A stretch of DNA of 64,000 nt from Shewanella sp. Isolate13 (GTDB lineage: Bacteria; Pseudomonadota; Gammaproteobacteria; Enterobacterales; Shewanellaceae). Within the stretch, counting starts at the first letter, position 1. Each line of letters opens with the position of its first letter. The notes under the pieces were generated by a model. That model was not told the origin of the DNA. It worked only from the letters and a program-made list of their open reading frames with translations, and made no database searches. Location: assembly GCF_022398325.1 (NCBI RefSeq), contig NZ_JAKEVD010000024.1, positions 1 through 64,000 on the forward strand, read 5' to 3'. Both the position numbers and the translations under genes were made by a program. Positions 11,252 to 21,892 of the stretch are shown piece by piece.

Positions 11252-11785
11252 ATGGCTGAAATAACCACCATCGCTCGTCCTTACGCAAAGGCAGCTTTTG
11301 ACTTCGCTCTTGAACAGAAAGCAGTTGAGAGTTGGGCAGAAATGCTTAACTTTGCCGCATTAGTTAGTGAAAACGAAGCTATGCAGCCTCTACTGTCTGG
11401 CGCTATGGCCAGCAATAAGCTTGCTGAACTCTTTATTGGAGTTTGTGGTGAGCAAATCAACGAGCAAGCTCAGAACCTGTTAAAGGTAATGGCTGAAAAC
11501 GGTCGTTTAGTTGCGCTACCTGCTGTTGCTCAACAATTTGTTGAGATGCAACGTGAGTACGCGAAAGAAGTTGAAGCGCAAATCGTTTCAGCTACTGAGC
11601 TAACCTCAGAGCAACTACAAGAGCTGAGCGCTTCTTTAGAGAAACGTCTAGCACGCAAAGTTAAGCTGAATTGCAGCATAGATACCAGCCTTATTGCTGG
11701 TGTAATTATCACGGCAGGAGACTTAGTCATTGATGGCTCGGTCCGCGGAAAAATTTCGCGTCTGTCTGATACGCTGCAGTCGTAA
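11252..11785 (+). CDS. atpH: F1Fo ATP synthase subunit delta
   Basis: The 177-aa delta subunit connects the top of F1 to the b dimer. The N-terminal [15 protein letters not shown] and the C-terminal [26 protein letters not shown] are family hallmarks. The length equals E. coli delta. Confidence 0.96.
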   Translation: MAEITTIARPYAKAAFDFALEQKAVESWAEMLNFAALVSENEAMQPLLSGAMASNKLAELFIGVCGEQINEQAQNLLKVMAENGRLVALPAVAQQFVEMQREYAKEVEAQIVSATELTSEQLQELSASLEKRLARKVKLNCSIDTSLIAGVIITAGDLVIDGSVRGKISRLSDTLQS

Positions 11786-11799
11786 TTGGGAGTTTGAGC

Positions 11800-13341
11800 A
11801 TGCAACTGAATTCCACTGAAATCAGCGATCTGATTAAACAGCGGATCGAGCAGTTCGAAGTCGTTAGTGAAGCTCGCAACGAAGGTACTATCGTTGCAGT
11901 AAGTGACGGCATCATCCGCATCCACGGCCTAGCCGACGTGATGCAGGGTGAAATGATCGAGCTGCCTGGCAACCGTTTTGCAATCGCGTTGAACTTAGAA
12001 CGTGATTCTGTCGGTGCCGTAGTAATGGGCCCTTATGCCAACTTGGCTGAAGGCGACAAAGTTAAAACAACAGGCCGTATTTTGGAAGTACCTGTTGGCC
12101 GCGGTCTACTAGGCCGTGTAGTCAACACGCTAGGTGAGCCAATTGACGGTAAAGGACCTATCGAAAGCGATGGTTTCTCTCCTGTTGAAGTAATTGCACC
12201 AGGTGTAATTGAGCGTAAGTCAGTTGATCAGCCAGTGCAAACTGGTTATAAAGCCGTTGACTCTATGATCCCAATCGGTCGTGGACAGCGTGAATTGATC
12301 ATTGGTGACCGTCAGATCGGTAAAACCGCTCTAGCGATCGACGCGATTATCAACCAAAAAGATTCTGGCATTAAGTGTGTATACGTAGCTGTAGGCCAAA
12401 AGGCTTCTACAATCGCTAACGTGGTACGCAAGCTAGAAGAGCACGGCGCTTTGGCGAACACCATTGTTGTTGTTGCTACAGCTTCTGAAGCTGCTGCACT
12501 ACAATACTTGGCTCCATACTCTGGTTGTACAATGGGTGAATACTTCCGTGACCGCGGTGAAGACTCACTAATCGTATATGATGATTTGTCTAAGCAAGCT
12601 GTTGCTTACCGTCAAATCTCATTGCTTCTTAAGCGTCCTCCAGGACGTGAAGCATACCCAGGTGATGTATTCTATCTTCACTCTCGTCTGTTGGAACGTG
12701 CTTCACGTGTTAACGCCGAGTATGTTGAGAAGTTCACTAAAGGTGAAGTTAAAGGCCAAACTGGTTCTTTGACTGCTCTACCAATTATTGAAACTCAAGC
12801 TGGTGACGTTTCTGCATTCGTACCGACTAACGTAATTTCGATTACCGATGGTCAGATCTTCCTTGAAACAGACCTATTTAACTCTGGCTTACGTCCAGCT
12901 GTTAACCCAGGTATCTCAGTTTCTCGTGTTGGTGGTGCGGCTCAGACTAAGATCATCAAGAAACTGTCTGGTGGTATTCGTACCGCACTAGCACAGTATC
13001 GAGAGCTTGCAGCGTTCTCACAGTTTGCATCTGACTTGGATGATGCAACTCGTGCTCAGCTTGAGCATGGTGAGCGTGTTACCGAACTAATGAAGCAAAA
13101 GCAATACGCTCCTATGAGTATCGCTGATCAGTCTGTGTCTATTTTCGCAGCTGAAAAAGGTTACTTGAAGAGTGTTGAGCTGAACAAAATCGGTGATTTC
13201 GAAGCGTCTCTGCTCTCTTTCATGAACAGTGAACATGCTGACCTAATGAAGACTATCAACGATACTGGCGATTATAACGCTGATATCGAAGGTGAGTTGA
13301 AGGCTAGCTTGGACAAGTTCGTAGAAACCCAAACCTGGTAA
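11800..13341 (+). CDS. atpA: F1Fo ATP synthase subunit alpha
   Basis: The alpha subunit binds non-catalytic nucleotide. The P-loop [29 protein letters not shown], the [17 protein letters not shown] block and the N-terminal [16 protein letters not shown] are near-identical to E. coli AtpA. ATG 11800 gives 513 aa, matching E. coli; the TTG two codons upstream is not needed. A GGGAGT ribosome site precedes it. Confidence 0.97.
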   Translation: MQLNSTEISDLIKQRIEQFEVVSEARNEGTIVAVSDGIIRIHGLADVMQGEMIELPGNRFAIALNLERDSVGAVVMGPYANLAEGDKVKTTGRILEVPVGRGLLGRVVNTLGEPIDGKGPIESDGFSPVEVIAPGVIERKSVDQPVQTGYKAVDSMIPIGRGQRELIIGDRQIGKTALAIDAIINQKDSGIKCVYVAVGQKASTIANVVRKLEEHGALANTIVVVATASEAAALQYLAPYSGCTMGEYFRDRGEDSLIVYDDLSKQAVAYRQISLLLKRPPGREAYPGDVFYLHSRLLERASRVNAEYVEKFTKGEVKGQTGSLTALPIIETQAGDVSAFVPTNVISITDGQIFLETDLFNSGLRPAVNPGISVSRVGGAAQTKIIKKLSGGIRTALAQYRELAAFSQFASDLDDATRAQLEHGERVTELMKQKQYAPMSIADQSVSIFAAEKGYLKSVELNKIGDFEASLLSFMNSEHADLMKTINDTGDYNADIEGELKASLDKFVETQTW

Positions 13342-13389
13342 ATTTTAGAGGTGCCTCTGGCGCCTCAGGTCCAGAATTGGAGAGTAAAG

Positions 13390-14250
13390 ATGGCCAACGC
13401 TAAAGAGATTAAAACCAAGATCGCGAGTGTTCAAAACACTCAGAAGATCACGTCTGCAATGGAAATGGTTGCCGCGAGCAAAATGCGTAGAGCACAAGAT
13501 CGCATGGCTTCTAGTCGTCCATATGCAGAAAATATGCGTAAGGTGATCGGTCACGTGGCGCAAGGTTCTCTCGAATATAAGCATCCATATTTGGAAGTGC
13601 GAGAAGCTAAGCGTGTTGGTTACATTGTTGTGTCAACCGACCGTGGTCTTTGTGGTGGTCTGAACGTCAACCTTTTCAAGAAGGTTGTCGCAGACGTGAA
13701 GAAGCAGCGTGAAGCTGGTGCAGAAGTTGAATTCTGTACAATTGGTGCACGTAGTGCGCAATTCTTCAATAGCTTTGGCGGACAGGTTTCTGCTTCTGCT
13801 TCAGGTTTAGGCGATGCTCCAAAGCTAGCCGACTTGATCGGAACAGTGCGTGTGATGCTAGAAGCATACAACGAAGGCAAGCTGGACCGTTTGTATGTAG
13901 TATTCAACAAGTTTGTGAATACTATGACTCAAACCCCAGTGATCGAGCAGCTGCTACCTTTGCCTAAGTCAGAAGAAGATGAGTTTACTCATCAATGGGA
14001 TTACATCTACGAGCCAGATCCAAAGCTATTGTTAGATACTTTGTTGGTTCGTTTTGTTGAATCTCAGGTTTATCAAGGTGTTGTTGAAAACATTGCATCT
14101 GAGCAAGCGGCCCGAATGGTTGCTATGAAAGCTGCAACAGACAACGCTGGTGAACTTATCGGTGACTTGCAGTTGGTCTATAACAAAGCCCGTCAGGCTG
14201 CGATTACGCAAGAACTTTCGGAAATTGTTTCAGGTGCTGCCGCCGTTTAG
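13390..14250 (+). CDS. atpG: F1Fo ATP synthase subunit gamma
   Basis: Gamma is the rotating central shaft. The N-terminal helix ([25 protein letters not shown]) and the C-terminal helix with the conserved [21 protein letters not shown] run are both present. ATG 13390 with a TGGAGAG ribosome site gives 286 aa, one less than E. coli; a longer in-frame start at 13351 would add 13 atypical residues. Confidence 0.96.
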   Translation: MANAKEIKTKIASVQNTQKITSAMEMVAASKMRRAQDRMASSRPYAENMRKVIGHVAQGSLEYKHPYLEVREAKRVGYIVVSTDRGLCGGLNVNLFKKVVADVKKQREAGAEVEFCTIGARSAQFFNSFGGQVSASASGLGDAPKLADLIGTVRVMLEAYNEGKLDRLYVVFNKFVNTMTQTPVIEQLLPLPKSEEDEFTHQWDYIYEPDPKLLLDTLLVRFVESQVYQGVVENIASEQAARMVAMKAATDNAGELIGDLQLVYNKARQAAITQELSEIVSGAAAV

Positions 14251-14255
14251 GCTAG

Positions 14256-15662
<1,407 letters not shown>

Positions 15663-15693
15663 CTAAGTCTCTGACTTAGTTTAAGGAGAACGG

Positions 15694-16122
15694 ATGGCAG
15701 CCATGACAGTACAACTTGATATGGTAAGTGCAGAGAGTCATATCTTTTCTGGTCGAGTAGCTCAGCTACAAGTAACCGGAACGGAAGGTGAGTTAGGTAT
15801 TATGCCTGGCCATGCTGCTCTGCTAACAAGTATCAAACCTGGCATGGCGCGCATCGTCAAGCAAGATGGAAAAGAAGAAGTGTTTTACCTTTCAGGTGGT
15901 ATCTTGGAAGTACAACCTTCTTCAATTTCAGTATTGGCTGACGTCGTTATGCGTGCCGATGAGATTGACGAGCAAGCCGCTGCTGAAGCTAAGCTCCGTG
16001 CAGAAACCGCTATGGCGGGTGCTGGCGCTGACTTCAACTATGCAGCTGCAGCGATTGAGTTAGCTCAAGCTATTGCTCAATTGCGCGTAGTCGAGACCAT
16101 CAAGAAGAACATTGCCAGATAA
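15694..16122 (+). CDS. atpC: F1Fo ATP synthase subunit epsilon
   Basis: Epsilon is the small inhibitory subunit at the foot of gamma. The beta-sandwich domain ([45 protein letters not shown]) and the C-terminal two-helix hairpin are present in 142 aa. AAGGAGAACGG precedes ATG 15694. It is the last gene of the operon, followed by a strong terminator. Confidence 0.95.
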   Translation: MAAMTVQLDMVSAESHIFSGRVAQLQVTGTEGELGIMPGHAALLTSIKPGMARIVKQDGKEEVFYLSGGILEVQPSSISVLADVVMRADEIDEQAAAEAKLRAETAMAGAGADFNYAAAAIELAQAIAQLRVVETIKKNIAR

Positions 16123-16137
16123 GGTTATTGTTTGATG

Positions 16138-16165
16138 AAAAAAGCGCCCTAGGGCGCTTTTTTTG
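16138..16165 (+). terminator. Intrinsic terminator of the atp operon
   Basis: The perfect palindrome AGCGCCCTAGGGCGCT follows an A-run and is followed by T7, 20 bp after the atpC stop. Confidence 0.92.
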
Positions 16166-16601
16166 TATCTAAAAGAAGGTCCTAGGAAAAGCGAACAAAG
16201 GTTCTAGGTGCTAGGAAAAACAAAAACGAACGGCCTGCGACCTAGGGTACGTGATGGCGTCACTTACGGAACGCTACGCTAACGGAAAAGATGGTTCTAG
16301 GTTCTAGAGAAAGCAGGGGCGAACGCTTCGCTGACGGACAACGGAACGCTCGCAAGCTCACTCACGGAAAAGACGAAAAGATCAGAGCATATAAAAATCA
16401 AAATGAAAGCTAGGGGGGTTAGTTGATGCTAGAAGCTAGTATGCTTTTCCGTCTTAGTTCTAATTCGGCTTCATCCGTCTCTGCCCATTCCCATTTCGTC
16501 TTTGCTAATATCTAGATTTATCCTTGAACGTGATCTAAGTAAGCATCCTTATCTCATTTGAGTGCTACCCTCCGACATTCATTTATGCCAGAGACTTCCC
16601 T
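16166..16601. repeat. CTAG-rich repeat spacer between atpC and the DsrE-family gene
   Basis: No gene is visible. The region is built of short degenerate repeats: GTTCTAGG-type units near 16181, 16202, 16295 and 16302, and GAACGCT(A/T)CGCT(A/G)ACGGA units near 16269 and 16321. From the terminator palindrome to 16520 I count eleven CTAG tetramers, a sequence normally scarce in gammaproteobacterial DNA. It resembles clustered intergenic repeats (REP/MITE-like debris). The promoter for the next gene should lie near its right end. Confidence 0.6.
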
Positions 16602-16958
16602 ATGCAACACGTACTGATTATCGTCAATGATGCCCCTTATGGTTCTGAAAAGTTGTTCAATGCGCTTCGTTTAGCCATACAGCTCAATGAGCAAGACTAT
16701 TCACCCGTTCGAGTGAGCCTATTCTTATTGTCTGATGCGGTGACTGCCGTTTTACCCAATCAAAAGCCTGCCGAAGGGTATAATATCCAGCAGATGCTAG
16801 AGATTGTTATGGCGCAAAAGACGCAAGTAAAGTTTTGTGGTTCCTGTATGCATGCTCGCGGCCTAACCGAGCTTGAAGTGATAGCTGGTTGTGAGATGGC
16901 GACCATGGATGATCTTGTGCAGTGGGTGCTGGTGGCGGATAAAACTATTACCTTCTAG
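16602..16958 (+). CDS. DsrE/DsrF-family (YchN-like) protein
   Basis: The 118-aa protein matches the small DsrE fold: LIIVNDAPYGSEKLFNALRLAIQL at the N-terminus, a central SLFLLSDAV strand, a FCGSCMHARGL segment with two cysteines where sulfur-relay members carry their reactive cysteine, and a C-terminal MATMDDLVQWVLVADK. Family members move persulfide sulfur or act as small oligomeric redox proteins; the partner here is unknown. It stands alone between the atp operon and glmU. Confidence 0.82.
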   Translation: MQHVLIIVNDAPYGSEKLFNALRLAIQLNEQDYSPVRVSLFLLSDAVTAVLPNQKPAEGYNIQQMLEIVMAQKTQVKFCGSCMHARGLTELEVIAGCEMATMDDLVQWVLVADKTITF

Positions 16959-17086
16959 TATTGCATCAGTTACAAGTCGAGTCGCTTTTGCTAGGTATAT
17001 AGCTTAAAATCGGCACTCAAATATAGACCTCATTTTTAACTTTAGCTCAAATACTAGCTTAAGCATTAGCTCAAGGATATAAACCG

Positions 17087-18451
17087 ATGGCACTGAATGT
17101 AGTGATTTTGGCCGCAGGCAAGGGAACCCGCATGCGCTCAGATCTTCCAAAAGTTCTTCACCCAATCGCTCATAAGAGCATGGTTCAGCATGTAATCGAT
17201 ACTGCACATCAAGTGGGTAGTGACGCTATCCAGCTAGTCTATGGTTATGGTGCCGATAAGTTACAAGCAAAACTGGGTGAACAGCAGCTAAATTGGGTGC
17301 TACAAGCTGAGCAATTAGGTACGGGGCACGCTGTTGCACAGGCAAACGATAATATTGCCGATGATGATACCGTGCTGATTCTTTATGGTGACGTGCCTTT
17401 AATTCAAGCATCAACACTTGAAGCATTACTTGCTGCTCGTGAAGAGAATGGCTTGGCTATCTTGACAGTTAACCTCGTTAACCCAACAGGTTATGGTCGC
17501 ATCGTACGTGAGCAAGGTAAGGTCGTAGGTATTATTGAGCAAAAAGATGCCAATGCTGAGCAGCTTGCCATTAATGAGATTAACACTGGCATTATGGCGG
17601 CGCCGGGTAAGCAGTTGAAAGCTTGGCTTGGTCAGTTATCATCGGATAATGCTCAGGGCGAATACTACCTTACCGACATCGTGGCGATGGCGCATAACGA
17701 TGGCGTGGCGATTACCACTGCACAGCCTGAATCGGCGATTGAAGTCGAAGGCGCAAACAACCGTGTACAGTTGGCACAACTTGAACGTGCTTACCAAGCA
17801 CGTGCTGCAGAGAAACTCATGCTTGAAGGGGCAAACCTGCGCGATCCTGGCCGTATCGATATTCGCGGTGACGTTACCGTAGGTATGGATGTGATGATCG
17901 ACGTGAACGTGGTTATCGAGGGCAGCGTGACTATCGGTAATAATGTAACCATTGGCGCTGGCGTAATTCTTATCGATTGTGAGATTGCCGATAACGCGGT
18001 AATTAAGCCATATTCGATCGTTGAGAGCGCTAAAGTTGGTGTCGATGCGAGTGCTGGTCCTTTTGCGCGTTTACGCCCAGGTGCAGAGCTTAAAGAAGAT
18101 GCCCATATCGGTAACTTCGTTGAGATGAAGAAAGCAGTACTAGGTAAAGGCTCTAAGGCAGGACACTTAGCCTATATTGGCGATGCGACTATAGGTTGTG
18201 GTGTTAATATTGGTGCGGGTACCATTACCTGTAACTATGATGGTGCTAATAAGTTCCAGACAGTTATCGAAGACAACGTGTTTGTTGGTAGTGATACCCA
18301 GTTAGTGGCACCTGTGACTATAGGTAAAGGTGCTACTCTGGGAGCGGGTTCGACTATCACTAAAGATGTGGCGGCAGACGAGTTGGTCATTACCCGTGTT
18401 AAGCAGCGTCATTTGACTGGCTGGGCACGACCCGTTAAGCAGAAAAAATAA
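17087..18451 (+). CDS. glmU: Bifunctional GlmU: N-acetylglucosamine-1-P uridylyltransferase / glucosamine-1-P acetyltransferase
   Basis: GlmU makes UDP-GlcNAc for peptidoglycan and lipopolysaccharide. The N-terminal pyrophosphorylase domain has [22 protein letters not shown] and LYGDVPLI. The C-terminal half is a left-handed beta-helix of hexapeptide repeats ([20 protein letters not shown] and onward) with the acetyl-CoA site region [14 protein letters not shown]. The length, 454 aa, is standard. AAGGATATAAACCG leads into ATG. It supplies the step after the glucosamine-6-P formed by GlmS, encoded 3.4 kb downstream. Confidence 0.97.
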   Translation: MALNVVILAAGKGTRMRSDLPKVLHPIAHKSMVQHVIDTAHQVGSDAIQLVYGYGADKLQAKLGEQQLNWVLQAEQLGTGHAVAQANDNIADDDTVLILYGDVPLIQASTLEALLAAREENGLAILTVNLVNPTGYGRIVREQGKVVGIIEQKDANAEQLAINEINTGIMAAPGKQLKAWLGQLSSDNAQGEYYLTDIVAMAHNDGVAITTAQPESAIEVEGANNRVQLAQLERAYQARAAEKLMLEGANLRDPGRIDIRGDVTVGMDVMIDVNVVIEGSVTIGNNVTIGAGVILIDCEIADNAVIKPYSIVESAKVGVDASAGPFARLRPGAELKEDAHIGNFVEMKKAVLGKGSKAGHLAYIGDATIGCGVNIGAGTITCNYDGANKFQTVIEDNVFVGSDTQLVAPVTIGKGATLGAGSTITKDVAADELVITRVKQRHLTGWARPVKQKK

Positions 18452-18462
18452 AGATTAATTAT

Positions 18463-18496
18463 TACAAAAAAGCGGCTCTATAGTCGCTTTTTTTGC
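18463..18496 (+). terminator. Intrinsic terminator of glmU
   Basis: An A6 run, a stem AGCGGC / GTCGCT (one G-U pair) and a T7 run lie just after the glmU stop. Confidence 0.85.
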
Positions 18497-18651
18497 TTTT
18501 TATTTAACCATTTGTCTAGGTGTTTACTGCATTGGATTAAGGCTATAGGGTTGATACTTATTGATGCATTTGTGTGTGTTAGTGTTGCTCGGTACGAGTA
18601 ATTTTGAAGTGCGTCACTAGCCACTGTAAAGAAGTGTAAAGAAACTTAAAT

Positions 18652-18672
18652 AAAAATAGTTCTCATTTATAT
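18652..18672 (+). promoter_or_regulatory. Fur-box-like operator upstream of the TonB receptor
   Basis: AAATAGTTCTCATTTATA, about 45 bp before the receptor start, resembles the A/T-rich imperfect palindrome of Fur boxes (ATnATTCTCATTTA-type). Iron-repressed control fits a siderophore receptor. The call rests on pattern similarity only. Confidence 0.5.
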
Positions 18673-18715
18673 TGCGACTCAATTAATACATTCATGTGTC
18701 ATTTTGAGGTTGGAT

Positions 18716-20848
18716 ATGTCTGTTGGGACGTCATTTAAGTTTTCTCGTTTAGGGCTGGCAATCGTTGCTGCACTGGCTTCATCATCAGCGCTGGCAGAGG
18801 ATGCAAGTGTTGACTCTGCTATTGTGGCTGAGCCGAATATCGAGCGCATTAGCGTTACTGGTCGTAGCTTTAACGATTACAATGTTGGCTCATCTTCAGG
18901 CGCTATGCGCGGCGATATCGACATCCTAGACACACCTCAATCTGTCACTGTCATTCCTGATTTCGTTACCGATGAGCAGTTAGCTACTAACCTTTCAGAA
19001 GTGCTGGTTAATGACTCGAGCGTGACAGGTGGCTCTGAAAAGTGGAACCGCCAAGTATTCAACATACGTGGTTTTGAGCTCTCTTCAGGTTCAGGCTTCT
19101 TGATCAATGGTCAGCAACAGTGGTCTCACTACGTACAACCTATTGAAACACTACAGCAAGTTGAGGTGCTAAAGGGCCCATCTAGCATGCTTTATGGCCA
19201 GTCTGGTCCTGGCGGACTGATCAACATGGTGACTAAGAAGCCGACCTATGAAACCATGCTTGATATTGGCTTCGATACCGATGAGCACGGCTCGACACGT
19301 TTCCAACTCGATGCTGGCGGTAGCTTAAACGAAGCCGAAACTATTCGTTACCGTACAGTGTTAGTTAAGCAAGACACGACCTACTGGAGAGAGTACCAAG
19401 ACGGCACTAATCAAGAGCGTGATCGTTGGTTAGGCTATTTAAACTTAGAGTTTGATATTACCGATGATCTAATGTTGTCGCTTAAGTATGACCACACTCA
19501 AGACAAGACGGGTATCGACCGCGGTGGTTGGCTAGACAGCAACGGCGAGTTAATTGGTGGCCGTGACATTATCTGGGATCAGCCATGGGCATTCACAGAC
19601 AACACTATCTCTAACTTAGGTGCCGAACTTACTTATCACCTAACAGATGATTGGAAAGTGAAAGCTGGTTATAACGACCAGCAGTTTAACCGCCAACGTT
19701 TAGATTCTTCTCCATCATTGATTAGTGGCTCTGAAGATCCATTTACCGATGGCTACTATGTCAGCCCATTTGACCGTTATGATGATTGGCAACATAAGAC
19801 AGGTTTTGTTGATTTTACTGGTAACTTCTACACAGGTGAGATAGAGCATCAACTGCTTATTGGCGCTAACATGCTGGACTACTACTATGGTCAGCTAAAA
19901 GAGTCGGGTGAGAAGAATCAAGTTGTGATGCCAGGCCAGCCTATGCCTAAGCCAGATCTAGATTACAACCGTGACCAAACTAAGTATGAGAGTGAATACA
20001 AGCATTATGGCTTCTATGTTCAAGACTTAGTGACGATTACCGATGAATGGCAAGTGCTTGCAGGCGTTCGTTATGACGAGCAGAAGAAAGACGGTGCGGG
20101 TAACAACAGCTACGCGATGTCGCCTAAGTTTGGCGTGATCTACTCACCTGCTGATAATGGTAGCATCTACGTAAACTACTCTAAGAGTTTCACTCCTCAA
20201 GGCATCGTAAACAATGTTGACGATGTTAACGATGGTAAAAACCTAGACCCAGAGTACGGCGAGCAGTATGAAATTGGTACCAAGTGGGAGCTGTTTGATG
20301 GCAGCCTGCTGTTAACCGGTGCGGTATTTGATATCACAGTATCAAATGTGACGGTAACTGAAGAGATCGAAGGTAGCAGCCAAACTATTACGACTCAATC
20401 TGGTGAGCAGCGCCATAAAGGTTTCGAGATGGGGGCACAGGGTCAGGTAAGCGATAGCTGGTTTATGACAGGCTCTATGATGTACCTAGATGCTGAGTAT
20501 CTTCGTCCTGAAACAGATAGCCTAAACGGTAAGACACCAGTCGATGCGCCTGAGTGGTCGGCAAACGTTTGGACACGTTATGAGATGACCGATGACTTAG
20601 CGCTTAACTTTGGTGCCATCTATGTGGGTGAGCGTTTTGCTAATACCAGTAACACCATTAGCAAAGACGGCTATGTACGTTTCGATATGGGCGCCGCATA
20701 TACTATGGATGTGATGGGGAGCGATGTCAGCGTGCGTGTAAACGTGAAGAATCTATTTGATAAAGATTACCTAGCCGGTGGCACCAACACTGACGTGACC
20801 GTTGGTGAAGGTCGTCACTTTAGCCTAGCATTGGAAGCTAAGTTCTAA
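18716..20848 (+). CDS. TonB-dependent siderophore receptor
   Basis: This is an outer-membrane 22-strand-type receptor of 710 aa. A signal peptide ends in SSSALAEDA; the likely TonB box ERISVTG follows. A plug domain (LDTPQSVTVIPDFVTDEQ, FNIRGFELSSG, VEVLKGPSSMLYGQSGPGGLINMVTKKP) precedes a barrel ending in a terminal aromatic (EAKF), as outer-membrane assembly requires. The plug motifs are those of ferric-siderophore receptors of the FhuA/FpvA class. ATG 18716 is preferred over the in-frame TTG at 18704. A Fur-box-like site upstream supports iron regulation. The ligand cannot be named. Confidence 0.9.
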   Translation: MSVGTSFKFSRLGLAIVAALASSSALAEDASVDSAIVAEPNIERISVTGRSFNDYNVGSSSGAMRGDIDILDTPQSVTVIPDFVTDEQLATNLSEVLVNDSSVTGGSEKWNRQVFNIRGFELSSGSGFLINGQQQWSHYVQPIETLQQVEVLKGPSSMLYGQSGPGGLINMVTKKPTYETMLDIGFDTDEHGSTRFQLDAGGSLNEAETIRYRTVLVKQDTTYWREYQDGTNQERDRWLGYLNLEFDITDDLMLSLKYDHTQDKTGIDRGGWLDSNGELIGGRDIIWDQPWAFTDNTISNLGAELTYHLTDDWKVKAGYNDQQFNRQRLDSSPSLISGSEDPFTDGYYVSPFDRYDDWQHKTGFVDFTGNFYTGEIEHQLLIGANMLDYYYGQLKESGEKNQVVMPGQPMPKPDLDYNRDQTKYESEYKHYGFYVQDLVTITDEWQVLAGVRYDEQKKDGAGNNSYAMSPKFGVIYSPADNGSIYVNYSKSFTPQGIVNNVDDVNDGKNLDPEYGEQYEIGTKWELFDGSLLLTGAVFDITVSNVTVTEEIEGSSQTITTQSGEQRHKGFEMGAQGQVSDSWFMTGSMMYLDAEYLRPETDSLNGKTPVDAPEWSANVWTRYEMTDDLALNFGAIYVGERFANTSNTISKDGYVRFDMGAAYTMDVMGSDVSVRVNVKNLFDKDYLAGGTNTDVTVGEGRHFSLALEAKF

Positions 20849-20888
20849 AACTAAGCCGTAAATATAGGCTTCAAGTCTAGTTCGTATT

Positions 20889-20921
20889 AAAAGCCTCAAC
20901 CTTAGGGTTGGGGCTTTTCTT
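20889..20921 (+). terminator. Intrinsic terminator of the TonB receptor gene
   Basis: Stem AAAAGCC...CAACC / GGGTTG...GGCTTTT with a short loop and a T-rich tail, 40 bp after the receptor stop. Confidence 0.85.
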
Positions 20922-20962
20922 TGCCTGAAATATCTCTCTTTAACGATTTTAAAGGTACAAAA

Positions 20963-21014
20963 CTGGCAATTAAGTTTCGTTTCACTATAATGCTTCTTTC
21001 GAAACGAAACTTAA
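20963..21014 (+). promoter_or_regulatory. Promoter inside an inverted-repeat operator for the DeoR-family gene
   Basis: The perfect 14-bp inverted repeat TTAAGTTTCGTTTC (20970-20983) / GAAACGAAACTTAA (21001-21014) brackets a consensus -10 TATAAT at 20986-20991. A fair -35, CTGGCA at 20963-20968, sits at exactly 17 bp spacing. The left arm lies between the promoter boxes and the right arm just past the start site. TTTCGTTTC-type words are common DeoR-family operators, so this is very likely the autoregulatory site. Confidence 0.78.
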
Positions 21015-21025
21015 TGAAAGGTTTT

Positions 21026-21796
21026 ATGAATAAACGAAACACTCAACAGCGACGTCATAGCATTATTAGCCTGCTTAATCAGCAAGGTGAAGTGAGTGTT
21101 GAGGAGTTATCCTTACGTTTCGAAACCTCTGAAGTCACTATTCGTAAAGACTTAGCCACTTTAGAGAAAACGGGCCTATTGTTACGCCGATACGGTGGCG
21201 CCGTCGCCGTGCCTGATGAGGTGACTCAGCAGTTCTCCGCCAAGATAGCTCCCAACAAGTTATCTATCGCTAAGGCGGCCGCTGAACTGATTAAAGATCA
21301 TAACCGCATCATTATCGATAGCGGCAGTACCACATCAGGTTTAATCGGCGAGCTCAACAATAAGCGTGGCTTATTAGTGATGACCAATTCACTTGCACTT
21401 GCCAATTCAATTCATGAGCTTGAAAACGAGCCGACCTTATTGATGACTGGCGGGACATGGGATCCGCACTCTGAGTCCTTTCAAGGTCAGATTGCCGAGC
21501 AGGTATTGCGTTCCTACAACTTCGATCAGTTGTTTATTGGTGCAGACGGTATCGATCTTGAGCGCGGCACCACAACCTTTAATGAGCTTACAGGCTTGAG
21601 TAAGGTGATGGCCGAGGTATCGCGAGAAGTGGTGGTGATGCTCGAATCAGAAAAGCTGGGTAGACGTATACCGAATCTAGAGCTGCCTTGGAGCAAGATC
21701 AGCGTATTGGTAACCGATGATAAGTTACCAAGAGACGCGCTAGAGACTATTTCTAACCATGGGGTGCGGGTCATTCTTGCACCTTATGCTGGGTAA
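21026..21796 (+). CDS. DeoR-family transcriptional regulator upstream of glmS
   Basis: The N-terminal DeoR helix-turn-helix (RRHSIISLLNQQGEVSVEELSLRFETSEVTIRKDLATLEKTGLLLRRYGGAV) is followed by the sugar-phosphate-sensing domain with IIDSGSTTSGLIGEL, TNSLALANSI, MTGGTWD and the DQLFIGADGIDLERG block. ATG 21026 after AATGAAAGG gives 256 aa, the family norm; the frame stays open upstream but crosses the promoter. It lies 96 bp before glmS on the same strand, so it probably senses an amino-sugar phosphate and controls its own transcript, which may read into glmS. The inducer is inferred, not shown. Confidence 0.88.
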   Translation: MNKRNTQQRRHSIISLLNQQGEVSVEELSLRFETSEVTIRKDLATLEKTGLLLRRYGGAVAVPDEVTQQFSAKIAPNKLSIAKAAAELIKDHNRIIIDSGSTTSGLIGELNNKRGLLVMTNSLALANSIHELENEPTLLMTGGTWDPHSESFQGQIAEQVLRSYNFDQLFIGADGIDLERGTTTFNELTGLSKVMAEVSREVVVMLESEKLGRRIPNLELPWSKISVLVTDDKLPRDALETISNHGVRVILAPYAG

Positions 21797-21801
21797 CTAT
21801 T

Positions 21802-21818
21802 ACAAGCAGGCTGCTTGT
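21802..21818 (+). terminator. Small hairpin between the DeoR-family gene and glmS
   Basis: ACAAGCA / TGCTTGT forms a 7-bp stem with a 3-nt loop, followed by TTTAAATT. It is a possible weak terminator or attenuator ahead of glmS, too weak to call with confidence. Confidence 0.35.
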
Positions 21819-21892
21819 TTAAATTATCTCGTTTCAAATTTAAATTTTAACTTTCAGTTTAACTCTCATACAGAGAGGTTAGGTAACTAAAT

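Noticed and set aside
11530..11972. Overlapping minus-strand ORFs within atpH/atpA and elsewhere in the atp operon
   Set aside because: They are frames opposite highly conserved ATP synthase genes with no independent support.
12695..12715. Second parS candidate (TTCACGTG inside atpA)
   Set aside because: Only the hexamer core matches; the flanks do not, and the codons are conserved atpA sequence.
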